Under the pieces are notes generated by a model, which saw only the letters and a program-made list of their open reading frames with translations, made no database searches and was not told the DNA's origin. From assembly GCA_000231825.2 (NCBI GenBank), contig JH720352.1, forward strand, positions 307,182-371,181: DNA of 64,000 bases, written 5' to 3'. Position 1 is the first letter of the stretch. Every line of letters starts with the position of its first letter. Shown here piece after piece: positions 61,495 through 64,000 of the stretch. A program made the position numbers and the translations under genes. Origin of the DNA: Tetrahymena elliotti 4EA (lineage: Eukaryota > Ciliophora > Oligohymenophorea > Hymenostomatida > Tetrahymenidae).

Positions 61495-64000
61495 ATGTCA
61501 AGTTTTTTGATTTAATTTCAAGCGATTTGCTTTCTCTTGACTTTTTTAACTTCAATCTATGCTTAGCAGTGCCCAGTAAAGAGTTTAGTTTCAAAGAATA
61601 CATATTTTAGCTGCGAATAAGGGTAGAAAAATGAAATTAGCGGAGGAGAATTAATATTATCTGATTAATCAGCCAATATTTATCAATTAACATTAGCTGG
61701 ATGGTACCTTCTTTTAGGTAACTCTAACTTAGATTATTTATTTATTCAGGCAAAATAAGATGAAAATAGTAATATTATTAGGTTGGTATATAATCCTACT
61801 TAAAAAATTATAAGATATCAAATTTATGATCAATAGTAATAAATATAAAATATATCTTAGGAGATGTTTAACTAATTGTAAAAGCAATGGTTTTTTATTA
61901 GATTAGGTATTAATCTTCTTTAATAAAATGGCTAGAGTTATATTTATTATACAATTTATTAAACTCTTACAAATATCATTTACAATGAATTCAGTATTTA
62001 ATCTAAATATTCAGCATTTAATAACCAATAGTTTCAATTAAATTATGGACAAAAATCATACTTTCCTTACAGTTCCTCTTGTAGCCTCTCTAAACAGGTA
62101 AAATTCAATTTTTTAATAAAAAAATTTAAATTCATATACAAATAATAGATTAATCTTTTTATTGGGAAAGCAAATAGCTAAGTGTAAGGATATTTATAGG
62201 AAGTATCTGGCTAGGAGATGTATTTAGATTTTATTTAAAAATTGAACATAAATTATGCTATTCCAAATAGCTTTGATTCAATAAATACTCTATAGTTCAA
62301 TTTTGCTCCATAGGAAAGAACCTTTAGTTCAATATAATAAAGATAGCCAAGTGGACAAATTGTTCCTTTCTTTGCTTAAGATAATGATAATAATTATTTT
62401 ACTTTTAAACAAATGATCCATTATTTTTTTGAGATAAATTTTGAAGAAAGAGATGGAATTTTACTATTTCTAGAATTTAAAATTAATGGATAAATAAATT
62501 AGAGGAGCCAAATCTTGATGGTTCATACCATTAATTAACAGTTTTTTAATCTCTTTTTCAATAAATTAAATGATAAAATATATTTAGAAGATTTTTTAAT
62601 ATCTTAATTTGGTTTATTAGTAGAGCTTAATCTCGATACTTGGTATAGATTAACCTATTCCATTTAAATAATCTTTAACAATATTATCAAAAAAGTTTAT
62701 CTAAATGGGAATTTAATTTCAAATCAATAGTATTAATATCAATTTATAGGAGTTTTATATCCTCGTTTATTGAATTACAATGACTTCAATCTCAATGTAA
62801 AGTAATGAATTACATAAAAAATAAAAAATTGGTTTTAATTGGTTTAACGAATTTAATCATATTTTAATTTTTGTTTTTTATAATTTATTTTAAATATAAA
62901 GGAATATTTAAATTTATCAAGGAGGGTTTTTTGAAAAGTGTAATAGCTGTACAATATCATTGGATCTTTAAAGCTCTAACTGTTTATAATGTGAAGGCCC
63001 TAATCCTTATCTACAAAAATCAAGGTCTTACTAGTGTGTGTCTTAATGTGGTAATGATTATTCTTAAGAACCATAGAATTTCAGTTGTGATTTGAAAAAA
63101 AATCAACAAAAAAAATGCATTACTCCTTAAGGCTAATATTATAATTAAGAATGCATTTGCCCAGATGGTGCATATAAATATTATAATGGTAATTGTGCAC
63201 TGTGCCCAGATTATTGTGTAAGATGTATTTCATCTACAGAATGTATTGAGTATTATGGAATTCCAAGAAATTAAAATGGTAATTATGTCATATTTTTATA
63301 AATTTAAGATAATTATTTTTTTAAAAGGTTAATGTGGAGTAGGAGAATATGATGATGGAAAAAGTTGTATATCAGATTTTATAATAATTCCTAATATATA
63401 AAATACTAAACTTATATTTTCAACCTAAAATATTGGCTGTAATCCTTAACCTTTAACAATAAATAAAGATGATTTTAGTTTCCAAGATGCATCCTTATTT
63501 GTAGGAACTTAATCAAATTCTTTCTTTTTCACTTTTAATTTCAGCTTAGGAATAAATTCTCCATATAACTAAAATAATTATTATACTCTCTTCTATCTAA
63601 CAAATGAGGAATAGCACTTATTTACATTAGCAGCAAAAGCCATTTCTATTGATGAGATGAGATTTATTTTAATTTAAGAATATTAAAGCTCTTAAATAGA
63701 TATAATGAGTGGACATTTAGATACAAATGCTGAAATTTAGATTGGTTTTTACACAAATTTAAATGATGTGAGTATAATTGTATAATATCCAAACTCTCCT
63801 TAATCTTTTTACAAATCAAAATTTTAAAAAATGTATCCTATTTTATAAAAACCTGAATTAGTATTTGCTAGTACTTCTCCTATTTTTTCTTCTCCCTCTT
63901 AGTTTTGTGGCAAACTAGGATCTAATAACATTCTTTATAAAGGTATTTAAATTATTTTGATTCTTTTTTCTCTATTAAAATTTAAAAATAATTATTTAAA
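61495..64000 (+). CDS. Surface-protein family copy 3, 5' part, 3' end beyond window
   Basis: The first four exons (61495-62097, 62149-62801, 62902-63278, 63328-63942) are present and the fourth donor (GTATTT at 63943) opens an intron that runs to the edge. Exon 1 is 603 nt, as in copies 1 and 2, and exon 4 is 615 nt, as in copy 1; all phases agree. The protein starts MSSFLIQFQAICFLLTFLTS with a clear signal peptide, has the LamG-like region (LAGWYLLLGNSNLDYLFIQ, WYRLTYSIQ), and the furin-like Cys block (FFEKCNSCTI, CALCPDYCVRC). No disabling change is seen in the visible 750 residues. It appears closer to copy 1 at the signal peptide and closer to copy 2 in exon 1's middle. Confidence 0.85.

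Overview
The window reads as nuclear (probably macronuclear) DNA of a ciliate, most likely Tetrahymena or a close relative. It is extremely A+T rich. In every convincing gene TAA and TAG fall inside conserved protein sequence where glutamine fits, and only TGA ends a frame. Genes are broken by short AT-rich GT...AG introns, mostly 47-150 nt. Under the standard code almost every gene looks shattered, so the gene models here were read with TAA/TAG = Gln and joined at splice sites that keep the frame.

Layout. 1-588 (-): 5' part of a Q/S/N-rich protein running off the left edge. 2806-4818 (-): a B-box/coiled-coil protein fused to a nicotinamide riboside kinase-like P-loop domain. 5070-5485 (-): an orphan coding segment. 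7020-8258 (-): translation elongation factor 1-gamma. 9263-10769 (+): a SET-domain-like protein. 11983-13511 (-): a MATE-family transporter. 14236-14791 (-): a small unknown protein. 15662-16969 (-): an RluA-type pseudouridine synthase. 18190-25750 (+): a long many-exon coiled-coil protein ending in a degenerate kinesin motor fold. 27177-36510 (+): a giant (about 2,967 aa) secreted/membrane protein with beta-helix repeats and a multi-pass C-terminus.

From 38054 to the right edge lies an expanded paralogous family. Two genes are complete (38054-44447, 1,822 aa; 49588-55977, 1,832 aa) and one is cut by the edge (61495-64000). Between the first two are two decayed 3' fragments and a relic of a Tc1/mariner-like transposase. 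Each gene encodes a signal peptide, LamG/lectin-like region, cysteine-rich furin-like repeats and about seven C-terminal membrane helices, and exon phases are the same across copies. A broken aspartyl protease pseudogene (56900-58018) lies between the second and third copies.

Accessory DNA includes three short inverted-repeat (MITE-like) elements, one inside an intron of the first family gene and absent from the same intron of its paralogue, and several old tandem duplications in intergenic DNA. The neighbours are not an operon: they are independent eukaryotic genes with housekeeping (EF1-gamma, pseudouridine synthase), transport, cytoskeletal and cell-surface roles. No tRNA, rRNA, CRISPR, telomere or chromosome breakage sequence was recognised.
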